From NCBI GenBank assembly GCA_023515745.1, contig JALECJ010000258.1, positions 872,501 through 936,500 of the forward strand: a stretch of 64,000 bases of DNA, written 5' to 3'. The position numbers and the translations under genes were made by a program. The notes below the pieces were generated by a model that was not told the DNA's origin, did not search any database, and was given only the letters and a program-made list of their open reading frames with translations. Source of the DNA: Amoeboaphelidium protococcarum (taxonomy: Eukaryota; Aphelidiomycota; Aphelidea). Position 1 is the first letter of the stretch. Each line of letters starts with the position of its first letter. Below are positions 16,122 through 28,658 of this stretch, piece by piece.

Positions 16122-17369
16122 TCAATTTAAATCTACAATTGCAGCATCTAGAAAAGCATCAATGTTGCCATCAAACACGGAGTTGATGTCACTTATTAGC
16201 ACTCCAGTTCGTGTATCTTTAGCACCAATAAATCCAGCCATGGAATAAGTTCTGATCTGACTGCCAAACTCAATCTTCTTTGAGCGAACCTGAGCAAATC
16301 GCTCTGACCGATCTTTATTTCTCTGCTCCAATTCCAACTGATACAGACGCGATTTCAACTGCTCTAGAGCCAGTTTCCTGTTCTCTATCTAAGATCTAGA
16401 CTCTGAGCTCTTGACTACTATGCCAGTGGGGAGATGTGTTATCCTCACGGCAGACTCTGTTTTATTAACGTGTTAACCGCCAGCACCCGATGCTCTAAAT
16501 ACTTCCACATTTATATCTCCGGGACTGATGTCCTATATAACAATACCGTCATCTTGGACGATAGGAGACACTGTGACAGAGGCGAATGAAGTATGTCGTC
16601 GATTAGCACTATCATAGGGAGAATTACGCGTAAATCGATGAACGCCCTGCTCATGTCGCAAATAGCCGTACGAATACTCCCCGAGCAATTTGAGTGTGAC
16701 TGACTTGTAGCCAGCGATATCGTGTCTACTCTAATCCACGATGCGACACTTGATCTGTGAGCGTGTGGACCATTTCTAATACATTCTACACAAAAACTCT
16801 ACAAAATCGCAACTCTCCGTTCCGCCAGCACCAGCTTGGATTTCTAGAAAACATCCCAGCTAATCTTCGGGTCTATTCAATGCCTATTACATTGCATATG
16901 ATTTAAATTTAGGCAAATTTTGCTACAGTTCTTCTTATATCTCATCTAGTAAATGCTAATCTTTTCCACCATCAGCATCTTAATCAGCTATCGCCATGTT
17001 TAGCAGTTCATTGTTCTCTTGCAGAAAGTTGTCCCATTTCTTGTAATTGCGGATCTGATCTTCTAATCGCGCAAGTTCCTTCTATTACCTAATGACAGTT
17101 TGATAATCTTCTTGATAAGTACCTTCTCCATCATCATTCATTTAGCTGCGTAATTGCTTGAGTTATTATTCCATCGCTGACAGTGGATGTTGATCATCAT
17201 TTACGTTGTACTGATTCTTGAGCGATCTATTCGTGATATCCCAATATTTAATATACTGAGGTGAATATTTGTGCAATAGAGTCTGGTATCCTCTTGCTTG
17301 TATACACTATAAGATTCGCCGCTATTACCTTAATCTAGTATATCGCTTCAGATTAAGTATCACATTCAT
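16122..17369 (-). CDS. prfB: Mitochondrial peptide chain release factor RF2
   Basis: 415 residues, TGA 16122-16124. The N-terminus is basic and lacks acids for about 40 residues ([18 protein letters not shown], then [10 protein letters not shown]), a credible mitochondrial presequence with an RGY cleavage context. Bacterial RF2 features follow: coiled-coil domain 1, [31 protein letters not shown], the GGQ loop in SGAGGQHVNKTES, and WGSQIR-like [12 protein letters not shown] near the end. Position 250-252 is S-P-Y where bacterial RF2 has S-P-F, the tripeptide that reads UAA/UGA. The Gln of GGQ (about residue 299) is encoded by TAA at 16473-16475. It should release peptides on mitochondrial ribosomes. 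ACGCGT lies 49 bp upstream of the ATG. Confidence 0.92.
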
Positions 17370-17460
17370 CTGTAATGATCAGATCTAAAGGAATTTTAAA
17401 ATGGAAAAGGGTTTAAAACGCGTCGTCAAAATCGAAATTAGATCAACAGATTTTATTAAC

Positions 17461-20400
17461 TCAACAAATTGACTTCAATAATCTTAGGCAAGTAGCATTG
17501 CATGACTCGTCAATGGTTAGACCATATTCTTGGCATGATGTCAGTAAGTAAACTACAGTCAGTCTAACATCATTCTTCCACTAACCACCCGGCGACTAAT
17601 GCTACAATGATATAGTACACAATCGATCGAGCAAGTCCAGGCATGGCTTGAGCATATTCAAATCACCTTGATCAATGTCACACTTTATATAAGTTTACCA
17701 GGTATTGTACACAAATGATACCAAGATCTGGAATACAATGCTATTCGACTAAACGTACTCAGCTTTCAATCTCACAAAATTAGCCAATAGCATGATCAGT
17801 GATGGAGACATATACTGAGCAGATGGCTCCTTACGCTTCTTGGATGGAGATAATTCTTAATCCAGACTGAAGTACATGGCATCAACCATCTCCTTAAACA
17901 GATCAGTGTCTAGCCATTGCAGTAGCTTTTCTGCAGATTGTGATACCAGTAGACTCTGAAGGAGCACTAGAGCGGATTTGCATCGTTCAATAGAACACAA
18001 CGATCTACTATAAGAAAGTAAAACTTCCACACACTGACCAAATATAACCATACAACGGAGGGATGTCATATTATTGGCCACTTCAGCATTTTTCAACAAG
18101 AAACGACCACATGCAATAGACATTTATGGCCATGCATCAATATATTCCTCAAGGAGAGCGCGTCTAGTTGAATCAATGTAACAGATATCGGAGAGTCCAT
18201 TCCTGGCATAGACATCAATTGAGGCCGCCATCAATTCCTAAATCTTAGTCGATGTAGAATTTGGGCTCTCAACAGACATTGCGTTAGATCCATGACGGAG
18301 GAGCATGTAATCGGAAAAGAAGTTTGTTAGCCATAATTCATAGACATCAGCTTATCTGAGCTGCATCAGAATATCTTGTACTACGGGACTCTTATCAGCC
18401 AAAGCGTAAAGATTCGATATACATTTAACATATTACAGGCGCGCAAGACTGTAGAATTCCAAACTAAACCTGCAATCAGGCTTACTCAACATTCCGGCCA
18501 ATCCAGCTACCACTTCAACAATTCGACTCACGGATGATGCAGATGAAGCAATGCCACATGTAAAGTAAGCAAAACAAGTATTCAGAACGGCAATAACCGT
18601 ATCCAGTTCCACCTAAGTTCCGTGCTCTTTACTAGGCATGAATTATGCCTGACCAGAGTTGATCTGAGCCTAATACTACTCCAAGATAGAAGATTCAGGG
18701 AAATCGGGATCTCTTACAGGGCCATACAATTAAAATATAGCACACAGCAGATCACCGACGGCAGAGCGAAGTTGAGTAGTGGTAGCAACGGAAAGCAACT
18801 GGAAACACATTGCAATCATCTCGGACAACCTCATAACTACCGGCGTCATACTGGCTAGTTTATCTGCAGAATTGGAAGCTTTGAGCTTCGACACTAATTA
18901 GCGAGCCATGGGCAAGTCTACCTAGAGAGTCAGCAAAGGCGATGTATCATTATTGTTGTTGAGAGATTCTTAAATTCCACCAAGAAGATCTTTGAGCATA
19001 TGGACTACATTCGATTTCGACGACTCGCTTAGGACTGAGCATTGCTACAACCATTTAGTCATCGCAAATGACAATAATCCACTGGCCAGTTATTACTATT
19101 ACGCTGCACCACCACCACCATTAAACTAAGAGCCGAGTGCTCTTCCACCTTACAATTTCATGGGGCTTCCTGGAACTTCATCTACATTGGACCGTCTTGA
19201 CTGAGATCTCGCACGCACTGATTAAGTATCAGACGCTTTATCGTCAGACCTTTGACCATTGTTATTGTCAGATTTTTCATTGTCGAAATCATCCAAGTCT
19301 TCTTCCATGTCATCATTATTTCCTTAACTGGTATCTTCTCTACCAGCTTGATTCTCCTGCGTAGAGTCAACGTTAACAGCAGTAGCCTCTTCAATATCGT
19401 CATGTTACCATTGCAGCGATTGGACTCTGGTGGTAAGATTTTTAAACAATGTCAGCCATGTGCTATACTTGCCATTAACGCAGTCATTACGACAAATGCG
19501 CTATACAATCTCAGTGCACCGTTACACACTGAGAGTTTAAGACTAAGAAGCCGCGAAACCACTGGGAGGATCAACCAATTGGAATTAATCAACAAAATAA
19601 AATAGCATCTCTACAAAGCTGGAGCCAAAGAATGACGATTCGCTTACGTTGGACTGGTGCAGGTATTATTACCAAAGCAGTTTAATTACAGCATTCTACA
19701 TCTCATATGGTTCACCTTATTATGGAGCGACACAAAGCAAGAGCTGCAGCTTCTACATAAGTTGAGTTGGTTCAAAAATAGAGGTGAGTTTATACAGAAG
19801 CATATCATGCACGTTATTAAGCGATTCTGCCATTGTGAATTCATATGGACTCGGATTACACAGAAATGAGCAAAGAATAGGCTGCATGTCAGTCAGCGAG
19901 TAATTTTGAGCAATAAACTTGAGGTTGAACCTGATCTAGAAAGGGACAGCGATCGACTGCACTAAGCTTGACTCAGACACAGAACATGTTGTCATTCCAT
20001 TTTAAATAAGCAAATCTTCTACAAATGAAGAAATTAGATAGGAAAATACACCAAACTCTTTACCAGATCCACTAGACAGTTCAGGCCCGATTGCATTCAT
20101 TATGAAGCGAGCGATACGCATAATAGAATTATAGGGACATATATCTGACTAAAAAAGTTAAGATGTGGCCATGTTGTTAACATTGGACTAAAACTATTAC
20201 TCATTGCCCCAACATGGTACATGTACCGGAGAATCAAACACAAAGACACACAGTTAAGCAATAATATCGCACAAATACTTTCGACCAACCACTGAGAACA
20301 GCTACATTCCACATGCTTCAAAGAGCCTAGATAACGACATAAGACTCCATTGATGCACCAATTGATTCTGATCTTTTGAGAGTTGAATCAGAACATCAAT

Positions 20401-23400
20401 CAATTTTCTGCATTAACTAGCATTAGAGTTCAACTGCTGAGTCTCTATTAAAACACAGGACGCTCCGTAAATAGCTCCAGCTCTTAATTATGCATTCTAA
20501 GCCGACTAAATAGCTTTTTCCAACACATTATCGAAAAGCTGATTACTATAAGCACCATCTTTTACACTTGCAGCAACATTCCTGGCAATGGATGTAAATA
20601 AAGCAGAACTGGCCAATTTAATTTATCCAATAGGAGATTACAGAGATTCAAAATACAATTCTTCCAAAAGTTGAAGGGCTTTGATGCTATACTTTACATT
20701 TTCCACGCGGAGCATGTTGTGCGATCGTTCAAGAGCAATTATAGAATTGATGATGACTGTTGCGAGGTGAGTCTAAATAAGACCTGATACAAACTTGGGA
20801 ACATTCTAAGTGGCATTAGCCGATGAAACTACAGCCGCATGCTACTTAAAAATCTTTATCGTCTTGACAATCTAATCCAGCAAAACCTCTTTATATGAGT
20901 CATCTTACTCCAAGAATAGCGTGGCAAACACTCCAATAGCGGCATCAGTCGCAGATAAATTCAGAGGGAGCAAGAGAGGCTTATTATGGATTAGAAGATT
21001 AGAAGCACTGAACAGCAATCCGTCATGCAAATCGTTAGATAAATCACACGTAAACCAAGGTATATTACATTGACCAAACGAGCTTGCGGGACTTGTTCCC
21101 TCATTGATGGAAATCGAAGATTTCTACTACGACGCGGCACTATCAAAAACACTGCCCAGAAAGCTCTTTTTTCTTGCATTAATTGGTTAACTAGCAATAG
21201 ACTAATTTTCGCTGACCCCGCCCAATGAATAGCGTGATGTCAAAGACGTTTGACACAGGTTGTCCGAGATTACTCTTCTCAACGCACTCTATTAATCATC
21301 AGTGTCCCACATCATCGAAGACGCCGGGATAGCTTTGACCTGACCATCATCCGTTGAATGAAGAATGCAAATTCTTTTCTGCAAATCGGAATAATATGAC
21401 ACCACTTTGTTCAAGTCTGCATTTTATGGCATCAGCAGATACACATCTGAGGTTACAAATTCCATAACAGATCGCATAAGTTAAAAGATGGACTACTAGT
21501 GAGATTAAAGCTGTCCTTTATCCATTCGAGCCACATATGCTTTAGTGAACACAAGCGGGTGCAATTCAGAATACACTTGATATATTCTCCTTTTCAGCTG
21601 GACAACGTATCCACTCATCTAAGATATAAGAAATGGATTTTCAACTACATTGAGCGACTATAAATTGAATTACGCAGGCCCAGACTACTTGACCAACGCA
21701 CTATCAGTGGATACAAATTGGCGACTGAAGCTGTTGAAAGACTATATACTAGAATTAGAGTATTACAGAATCTGAGCAATAGAAGCAGGAACATTATGAG
21801 CAGTCACAAGCGTGTTCTAAGTCCAAGACATAAGTCTCTTGTACATATCCTCATTCAACAATGATTGACATTTGTTCAATAGACACCACATTAAAGACAT
21901 GGCAGCATTGCGAGAACAAACTGCCCAACACCAGCCATCTGCAGACAATGGCAAATTGCTGGTGTCAGTAGATGAAGCGGGAGGAAGACCATCTTTGTTA
22001 ATCTTCACCAGATGAGACTTGAGGTGAACAAAAATCTGAGGCAGATGCTAGCTCACAAACTCTGAATTCGAATTAACGAATGCAGACAGAAGCAAAAATC
22101 CGACAAAAGTTAAACTGCAAGCCTTCTTTAAATACACAGCTTTCTATTTCTCCTCCAGTTTAGAAGCTGTCTCTTTAAGGAGAAAAGTCTCTGCAGTTTT
22201 AAGGCCCACTTTTACACTCTAAAATGCAATCATAACCAAACTCTGCAACCAATCGAACGTAAAATGTACCGGATTAAGATCAGCTATCGCATAACTCACA
22301 ATAACAGAACATGCAACATAACTATCAATGGAAGCCATTGTAACTGAACTACCAACTTGTTCCACGAATCCAATGAGATATTTCAAGATACTAATACATC
22401 CAGAAGGCTAAGTCTTTACATAAGCCTTACAAAGCCAAGCGAATGACACCAACAAGCTGAAATTATTTCTCTACCGCGTTAGACTATCAAATGTTAATTT
22501 CTGCTCCAACAAAACTTTCGCCAGACACTGCAATTACTCACCATCCTGCAACTATGCCCCGAAAGATAGCAACGATGAAAGATTGTCCATACAGAAAATC
22601 ATCAATGACACTACTTCATACGATACTTTCCCACCTTCAGCAGATGGCTACTTCAGCTACTAGCAAATTGGAGTAAGATAAGCTTATTATATCAAGTCAT
22701 CAATCTAACTTTTAAAGCTACCAGAATAGCTCTTGACCAACACTTCTTATACAATCCAGCTGCATAGTCCACGCTTCATCAATGTCAATTCACAATTAAC
22801 ATCAAATCTGGAATCAATAAATAAACTCATAAAGAATTTGAAATACTGCATCCAACTTTCGGCACTAATTACACCATTCTGTCGCAAGATTATATGAAAT
22901 GACTCAAAAATTCCTAAGATTACGTCTCTATTGTCACTAAATTTAGTCAAGTAAGCAGCAAGCATCAGGAAAATTTTCATAGTCTTACTATTACTACTAC
23001 TACCACCATTTAAGAACTACTACTATTACTGAGCAGAGAACATATCCAATTTCATACTCTTTATCAGGGATTGAGGAAGCTCATCTTTAAACTAGAAAGA
23101 TGAAATCTTGTTCAGACGCAACTACATCAACTTTGGTCCACTATTAATCAGCAGATTCTTCAGCAGATAACATATATGACTGCGAGTAATACCAGATACA
23201 CCTTCAAATAACCGAATAATGCACTTTATGTAATTATCATCGTCCACTAGAGATGCAAACACTCTAACGGACAGAGCACTTTAATTAGAGATTGAACATA
23301 GTAGCTGAAGAAATTAAGCTTTCCACTCACAATCATGAGAGATAGATGACACCTGCTTGACTATTCTATTCAATTCTCGGACAGCTGTAGATGATAATTT

Positions 23401-23766
23401 TGCACAATGAGGCATCAGGAGACACAACGCTTGAAGACACTCATTGCGACCGCAGCCGTCACTCGACGATAAAGTCTTCCACGCCTTACACAGATCCTGT
23501 ACCAAGCCTTCGACAAAACTAGTAGCCTACTAGCCATTGTAATGTAAGATGGTAGATTAAATCAGGTAATCTGACTGAACCTTATTCAGAACCGAAAAGT
23601 AAGCATTAGGATTCTTGTCAATGTATGCACAGAGACGCCACGCAATAACAGTTCTCTTGACCACCTGCGTTCTATCCATAGAACTAATTATACTCGTAAT
23701 CTAATCTTCACTCAATTCATTTCCATCCTAGTTAACTAGTGGTCCAAAAAGCTTATTCAGGTCCAT
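17461..23766 (-). CDS. HEATR5: HEATR5/Laa1-like giant HEAT-repeat protein
   Basis: A single frame of 2101 residues without TGA until 17461-17463. It is helical-repeat throughout, with an acidic/Ser/Gln-rich spacer at roughly 1400-1500 (EEDLDDFDNEKSDNNN region). HEATR5-type segments include LVHQWSLMSLSRLFEACG, MNAIGPELSSG, and PDFPESSILEQYQAQI, which matches the HEATR5 block around 'ILEQYQA'. The length also fits (about 2000-2070 in animals and yeast). In the family, HEATR5/Laa1 binds AP-1 and aftiphilin-type adaptors for clathrin traffic between trans-Golgi and endosomes. The N-terminus starts MDLNKLFGPLVNQ and is divergent. The assignment rests on a few remembered blocks, so another large HEAT protein is possible. 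Confidence 0.65.
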
Positions 23767-24246
23767 TATATAATATTATGTAAAGAAATCTGGCGCTTTC
23801 AAATCTAGCTGAGTAAGTCAAAGTACAGTAATAGACTTTCGCAAATGAATACGGAAAAGGAGAGAGAATATCAAAGTCGAAACAGAACGCTCCGAACATC
23901 CGAATGATTGATTAATTGATGTAGTGAGTGAAACACTCATTAAACTATTGTGAAACAAATGAACTATCCCTAAACGATTCTCTCTTCTTGAAGGACAACA
24001 TTGAAACTAAAATAAGCAAAATCAAAGAACATAATGTCCCAATACATATCTGCAAGTGGTCCTAGTTTGATCCTTGATTCCAATGGTGATTTACAGTACC
24101 AGTTTTGAGTCATCATCATTGCGAGAAGGTTTGCTATTTTTATCCTGGATCGCTCTCATAATTTAATCAAACATTCTCATCTTAAGTTTTTTCTTGAAGT
24201 ACAGTAGTTATTAGAAAATCAAAAGAGAATATAATAGAATAGAGAG
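23767..24246. promoter_or_regulatory. Divergent region between HEATR5-like and SWIB genes
   Basis: 480 bp between divergent starts. No coding sequence is convincing. A 24-codon ORF (24034-24108) lies in the SWIB frame but is cut off by TGA. The region is A+T-rich and no ACGCGT was seen. Confidence 0.35.
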
Positions 24247-25479
24247 ATGGATAATCAGGTAGCGGCAAAGAGTAGTTCAGTGCTGACTAGTGAGGAAGAG
24301 TATGACGAAGAGTTGGATTTGTACAGGAATAAGTTGATACTGGCTACTAAGGCTTCCAGTGATTTATAGACGCCACAGACTAAACTTGATTCGAAGAAGA
24401 CTAATGTAAAGACAAAGAAGCCAGTCAAAGTAAAGTAAAATGAACCTTAGGAAGATACAGCTGCAGAGGGTGATGGTGATGATTATGATACTTAATCCTA
24501 GGTATCAGTGTCTCAAGAGTCTGCAACTCTCAGCATTAAATCTGATTCTAGACAATCATCATAGTCTGCCGCACAGAGGAGTAAGAAGCGTAAGAACGTC
24601 AGTTCAGAGTATATCTATGACTCTGATGATGAAGAGTTGGACTCACGTCTACGTAATTAGGACCTGCGAAAGAGTGGTAAGCGGACTATAGTGACACATT
24701 TGAAAAAATCTGGCTTCCATAAAGTGCTCCGGTTGAGTGAGCACTTGTAGAAGATTGTAGGCTCGGATACAGCTTCAAGAGTTGAGGTGGTAAAAGCTCT
24801 ACATGTCTATGTGAAGGCTAATAATCTTCAAGATCCCAATGATGGTCGATATATTCTATGCGACGATAATATAAAGGCCATATGTAAAGTCAAGCGTATA
24901 TCAATGTTTAAGATCAATGCTCATCTCTCTAAGCACTTGTTTGATCTGGATGATCTAAATGCTACTGTCACTGAAAATGATGATGATGATGATACAGATC
25001 ATGATATCGATGGTGTTGATAATGATGCTAGTAGTGTCGCGTCATCCATCTCTTCAATGACGAGCGGTGATTATGCAGTGGATAAATTTGAGCGGATAAA
25101 AAGTAGACGGTCCAAGAAGTCCACCTCTAGTAGTGTTAAGAATAATAAAAAGCGTCGTAAACCTGCTGTAAAATAAGGAGCAACTACTACTAAGCGCTTT
25201 AAAGCCAAATTGCTGTCACCATAACTTCAGGCAATAGTTCAGAAGGAGCGTTTATCCAATTTCGATGTTAATAAGCACTTATGGGCATACGTGAAAGAGC
25301 ATAAACTACAAGATTCTAAAGATGGTCGTTATATCCTCTGTGATGATAAATTGAAGGCTGTATTCAAATCAAATCGCGTTCATGGCTTCTCAATGCAAAA
25401 AGTGTTGACTAAACACATCTGGGACGCTCAAGACGAGTCATCATCCACTACACTGCCTCCGATTGCAGAGAATCAGTGA
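24247..25479 (+). CDS. Tandem SWIB/MDM2-domain protein
   Basis: 410 residues, TGA 25477-25479. The first 130 residues are charged and Ser/Gln-rich with basic patches (RSKKRKNVS). Two SWIB domains follow, at about 156-236 and 321-392; each carries the signature of the family: VYVKANNLQDPNDGRYILCD and AYVKEHKLQDSKDGRYILCD, then a CDD..LKA.FK core and a C-terminal helix ending in KHLFD or KHIWD. An acidic linker (NDDDDDTDHDIDGVDN) and a lysine-rich stretch separate them. SWIB domains occur in SWI/SNF subunits and in DEK_C-SWIB chromatin factors, so a nuclear chromatin role is likely. The two domains resemble each other, suggesting duplication. Confidence 0.85.
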
Positions 25480-25726
25480 AACAATCATCGTTAATGGCAT
25501 TAGATTTGTATTGTTCAATATGATACTTTGTATGTATCTTATAATAACTTCTTTCTTGAGTTTACTATTTTAATAGGAGTCAACCTGTTGTCAAAATATG
25601 CAGGATAGCTCTTATTACGCACCAATCATTGTCTCAGAGGAGCATCCAAATTGATGTACTACGCTAATAAAGATGAAGCTTCTACTTTCGCATCTTTTCT
25701 ATTCCCTAAATTCAAAAGTTGATATA

Positions 25727-27625
25727 ATGTCATAGCAGTAGCAAGCATCATAGTAATAGTAGTAATAATATATTGGAGAGTATCAAATAATCGGGAGATT
25801 GGGAGAAGGAGCATTTAGTGAGGTGTTCAAGGCGCGAAAGCAGGCCATAAGTGATAAATTTTACGCGTTGAAGCGGTTCAAGAAGCGTTACAATAAGGTG
25901 GAGGAAATTGAGCTGTTGAGAGAGACTTAGGCACTGCGTAGGCTACATCGGCACGAGAATATTGTCTAGCTTGAGGAGGTTATTTTCGATGCCAAGTATG
26001 GAGTGCTTACTCTAGTGTTTGAAATGATGCAATCTAATCTGTATGAATTGCTGTCGCGTAAAGGCTAGCCACCAGTTAGAGAATCGCACGCAAAGATGAT
26101 CTTATGGCAGGTGATGAAAGCTTTGGACTTCATACACGGCAAGGGAGTATTTCATCGAGATATCAAGCCGGAGAATATTCTTGTTAATGGCGATGTTAAT
26201 GCTTTGCCTGCTGTGATACCTCTCAATTCATATGAAACTTTAAAATCTGACTCCACATCATAAAGTTTATAGAAGCCTTAACCTCTGGCCTAGTATCCAC
26301 TTATTGTTAAACTGGCTGACTTTGGCTCTTGTCGCGGAATCCAATCTCGTATGCCTTACACTGAGTATATTGCAACCAGATGGTACAGATCGCCAGAGTG
26401 TTTGCTATATGATGGTATATACACGTTCAAGATGGACATCTGGGGATTGGGATGTGTCTTTTTTGAACTGCTCACCAAGATACCTCTTTTCCCCGGAGAT
26501 AATGAACTGGATCAGTTGAGTAAAATTCATAATGTGCTCGGTGGTCCATCAGAATAGTTTATTTCAGCAATGACAAATGCTGGCACTCAGGCAATGATTA
26601 AGGCCAACTCTGGTCCAAATCCAAAGCCAATGCCAACTAATATTATGAAGAAGAGCTTCACATTTGCAGAGTCTAAGGGGACTGGTCTACGTGCAGCGTT
26701 TCCTCCCTACGTGCTTTATGGCGCATAATCTTATAACAGATTTGTGTAATAAGGATAGAAAATGACTGGCACTGCGAAGCTGTTTAACATTAGCGATTAT
26801 CCTGGAATATCTGATGATTGTGTTAACCTTATAGAATTGATGCTTTAGTATGACCCTGATGCTCGTCCATCCACTAAATTACTCATCAAGCATCCCTGGC
26901 TCAAAGAATATCGCGACCATGACGCTGTACTTAATCAGCCAAAAATTTTGGTTAATGGAGAAATTAATTAGTCTCTCAATTCTTCATAGTAGTCGACAAG
27001 TGTTGACTAGTAGAGAAAGAAGAGCATGATGAATCTGGCTGTACCCGGCGAAAACTAACTTAATAGCAAAGTGGTCACTGTCAAGCCTGTGTAGCGCTCG
27101 TCAACATCAATTAACATCCAAACTAAACCGCTGTCTCGCAAGCCTTCTCAATAAAGCATCAGGACCAAATCCACATCTAATCTTCACTCTAGTGCATAAA
27201 ACGGCAAATCATAAAAGGGATCCACGTCGTAGTTGCAGAGGAAGCCATCAACTTAGTCAGTAAACGCAAAAACCAAGTCATCTGTATCTCTCGCTGCGCC
27301 TAGTCCTCAGCCGCTAAGACGTAAATCAAGTACGCGTAATGCCTCAGTGTCTGATGTTACCAAATCCATAAAGAAATTGGAAGTTGCTCCTCAATCGCAA
27401 GTCATCAAATAGAAGAGCGAAATTGGCATTGGATTGTTTAAACGGTAAAAGTCGCTAAAAAAGACTTAGTCGCAACTCTCCAATGGAAGCAGTAAATCAA
27501 CCACCAATACCCCTCTAAAGGTACAACCAACAATTTCAACTCCATCCAAAGCTAAACTTGGTTCTAATAAAGACGACTCTGCAATCTCAAACTAGATACA
27601 GAAATCAAGACTAATTTCCAAATGA
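25727..27625 (+). CDS. MOK: MOK-family protein kinase
   Basis: 632 residues, TGA 27623-27625. It opens with a Gln-rich stretch (MSQQQQASQQQQQQYIGEY), then the kinase: IGRLGEGAFSEVFKAR, VFHRDIKPENILV, KLADFGSCRGI and the TEY activation motif in PYTEYIATRWYRSPECL, followed by GLGCVFFELLTKIPLFPG. The DFGSCR and TEY wording is that of MOK within the MAK/ICK/MOK group. A loop of about 35 residues is inserted between the catalytic HRD and DFG. The last 240 residues are basic and Ser/Gln-rich. MAK-group kinases in animals and algae govern cilium length; in yeasts the group member is Ime2. Function here is inferred only from family. Confidence 0.9.
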
Positions 27626-27774
27626 ATGATTAAAGAAATAGAGAATTTTATATACTAATTTCTATTCTTTATTGATACAATTGCAACAAAATATTATTCT
27701 ATAATAGGGCAATCTATTAAAACTTGCGTGACAATCTTAAGCGTGTTAGAAATACCATCAAGAGTTAATCTCTT

Positions 27775-28512
27775 TCAATATTATTAATCAGGAAGTTACT
27801 TGGAATTAAGATCCGGGGATTCCATCATCTCAGATTCTCGTAACTTGGACGTTCTAGTAAATCTTCTCCTCTTTGCAATTCTTCGCTATTACTCAGACTC
27901 ACCACCGCCACTACTGCCAGGCCAGTGTCGAACATCATGCAAACTGGATGAACTTTCATACCGCGGAGAACTAGCACGACTATACAGACTCTCAACATCG
28001 GATCTACGGCGCTTGCTCATAGTCGCCCTAGCGTCAAAAGTACCAGAATCTCTCATAGATTACCTATCTGCATCAAATGCCGCCAAGTGGTGATCATCTT
28101 CATGTTCGAATAGTGACGATTGAGATGGATAGTAGTCGTCTTCATCATCTTCATCCATTCGATTCCGCATAGTTTCAACAATAATCTACTCCCCGTGCAC
28201 TTCTCTCTAAGCTGGATGCTCTTCTTCGCTCAACAAATTCTTGACTCGATTGAGCAGCTTCAGTCTGGGCAGCTTTACAAGTTGCTGTGGCCGCTACAGA
28301 TTTTGATTAATTTTGGGAAGTTCAACTGATTGTCTCTGTATCCCACTGTGATGTCGACTTGTCCAGTCCTTCTGTCTCGCTGGCTACTTAACCATTGCAT
28401 CGCTGCTCAGAGTCATAGACTTGATAAATCCACCTTCAATTCCAACCATGTTATCACCTTCATCATGGCTGTTATTGGTATTATTGCTAATGTTATTATT
28501 ATGGTTGTTCAT
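27775..28512 (-). CDS. Orphan charged, Ser/Asn-rich protein
   Basis: A 245-codon frame with ATG 28510-28512 and TGA 27775-27777. It is not recognised. It starts with Asn-rich residues (MNNHNNNISNNTNNS), has a middle with a basic/Pro segment, an acidic patch (RMDEDDEDDYYPSQSS), then a basic C-terminal third with KRRRSDVES and IAKRRRFTRTS, which look like nuclear localisation signals. No fold or catalytic motif is seen. In-frame TAA/TAG occur at a rate like that of neighbours, and no TGA interrupts 738 bp, so I consider it real. It is tail to tail with the MOK-like gene (149 bp). Confidence 0.55.
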
Positions 28513-28658
28513 TTGTTAGGAAATTGAAGGAGTACGCCAAACAAAGATCATCATGTTTTACAATGCGATGATAACATCACGATTCTAGAATTTAATTCAT
28601 GAAATTTGAAATAACATTAAATTGTCATTATAGAATTACTAATATATCAGTGTATGAA

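Noticed and set aside
24034-24108. Short ORF (MSQYISASGPSLIL...) upstream of and in frame with the SWIB gene
   Set aside because: It is 24 codons, ends in TGA, has no splice site that would join it to the SWIB frame, and no recognised family.
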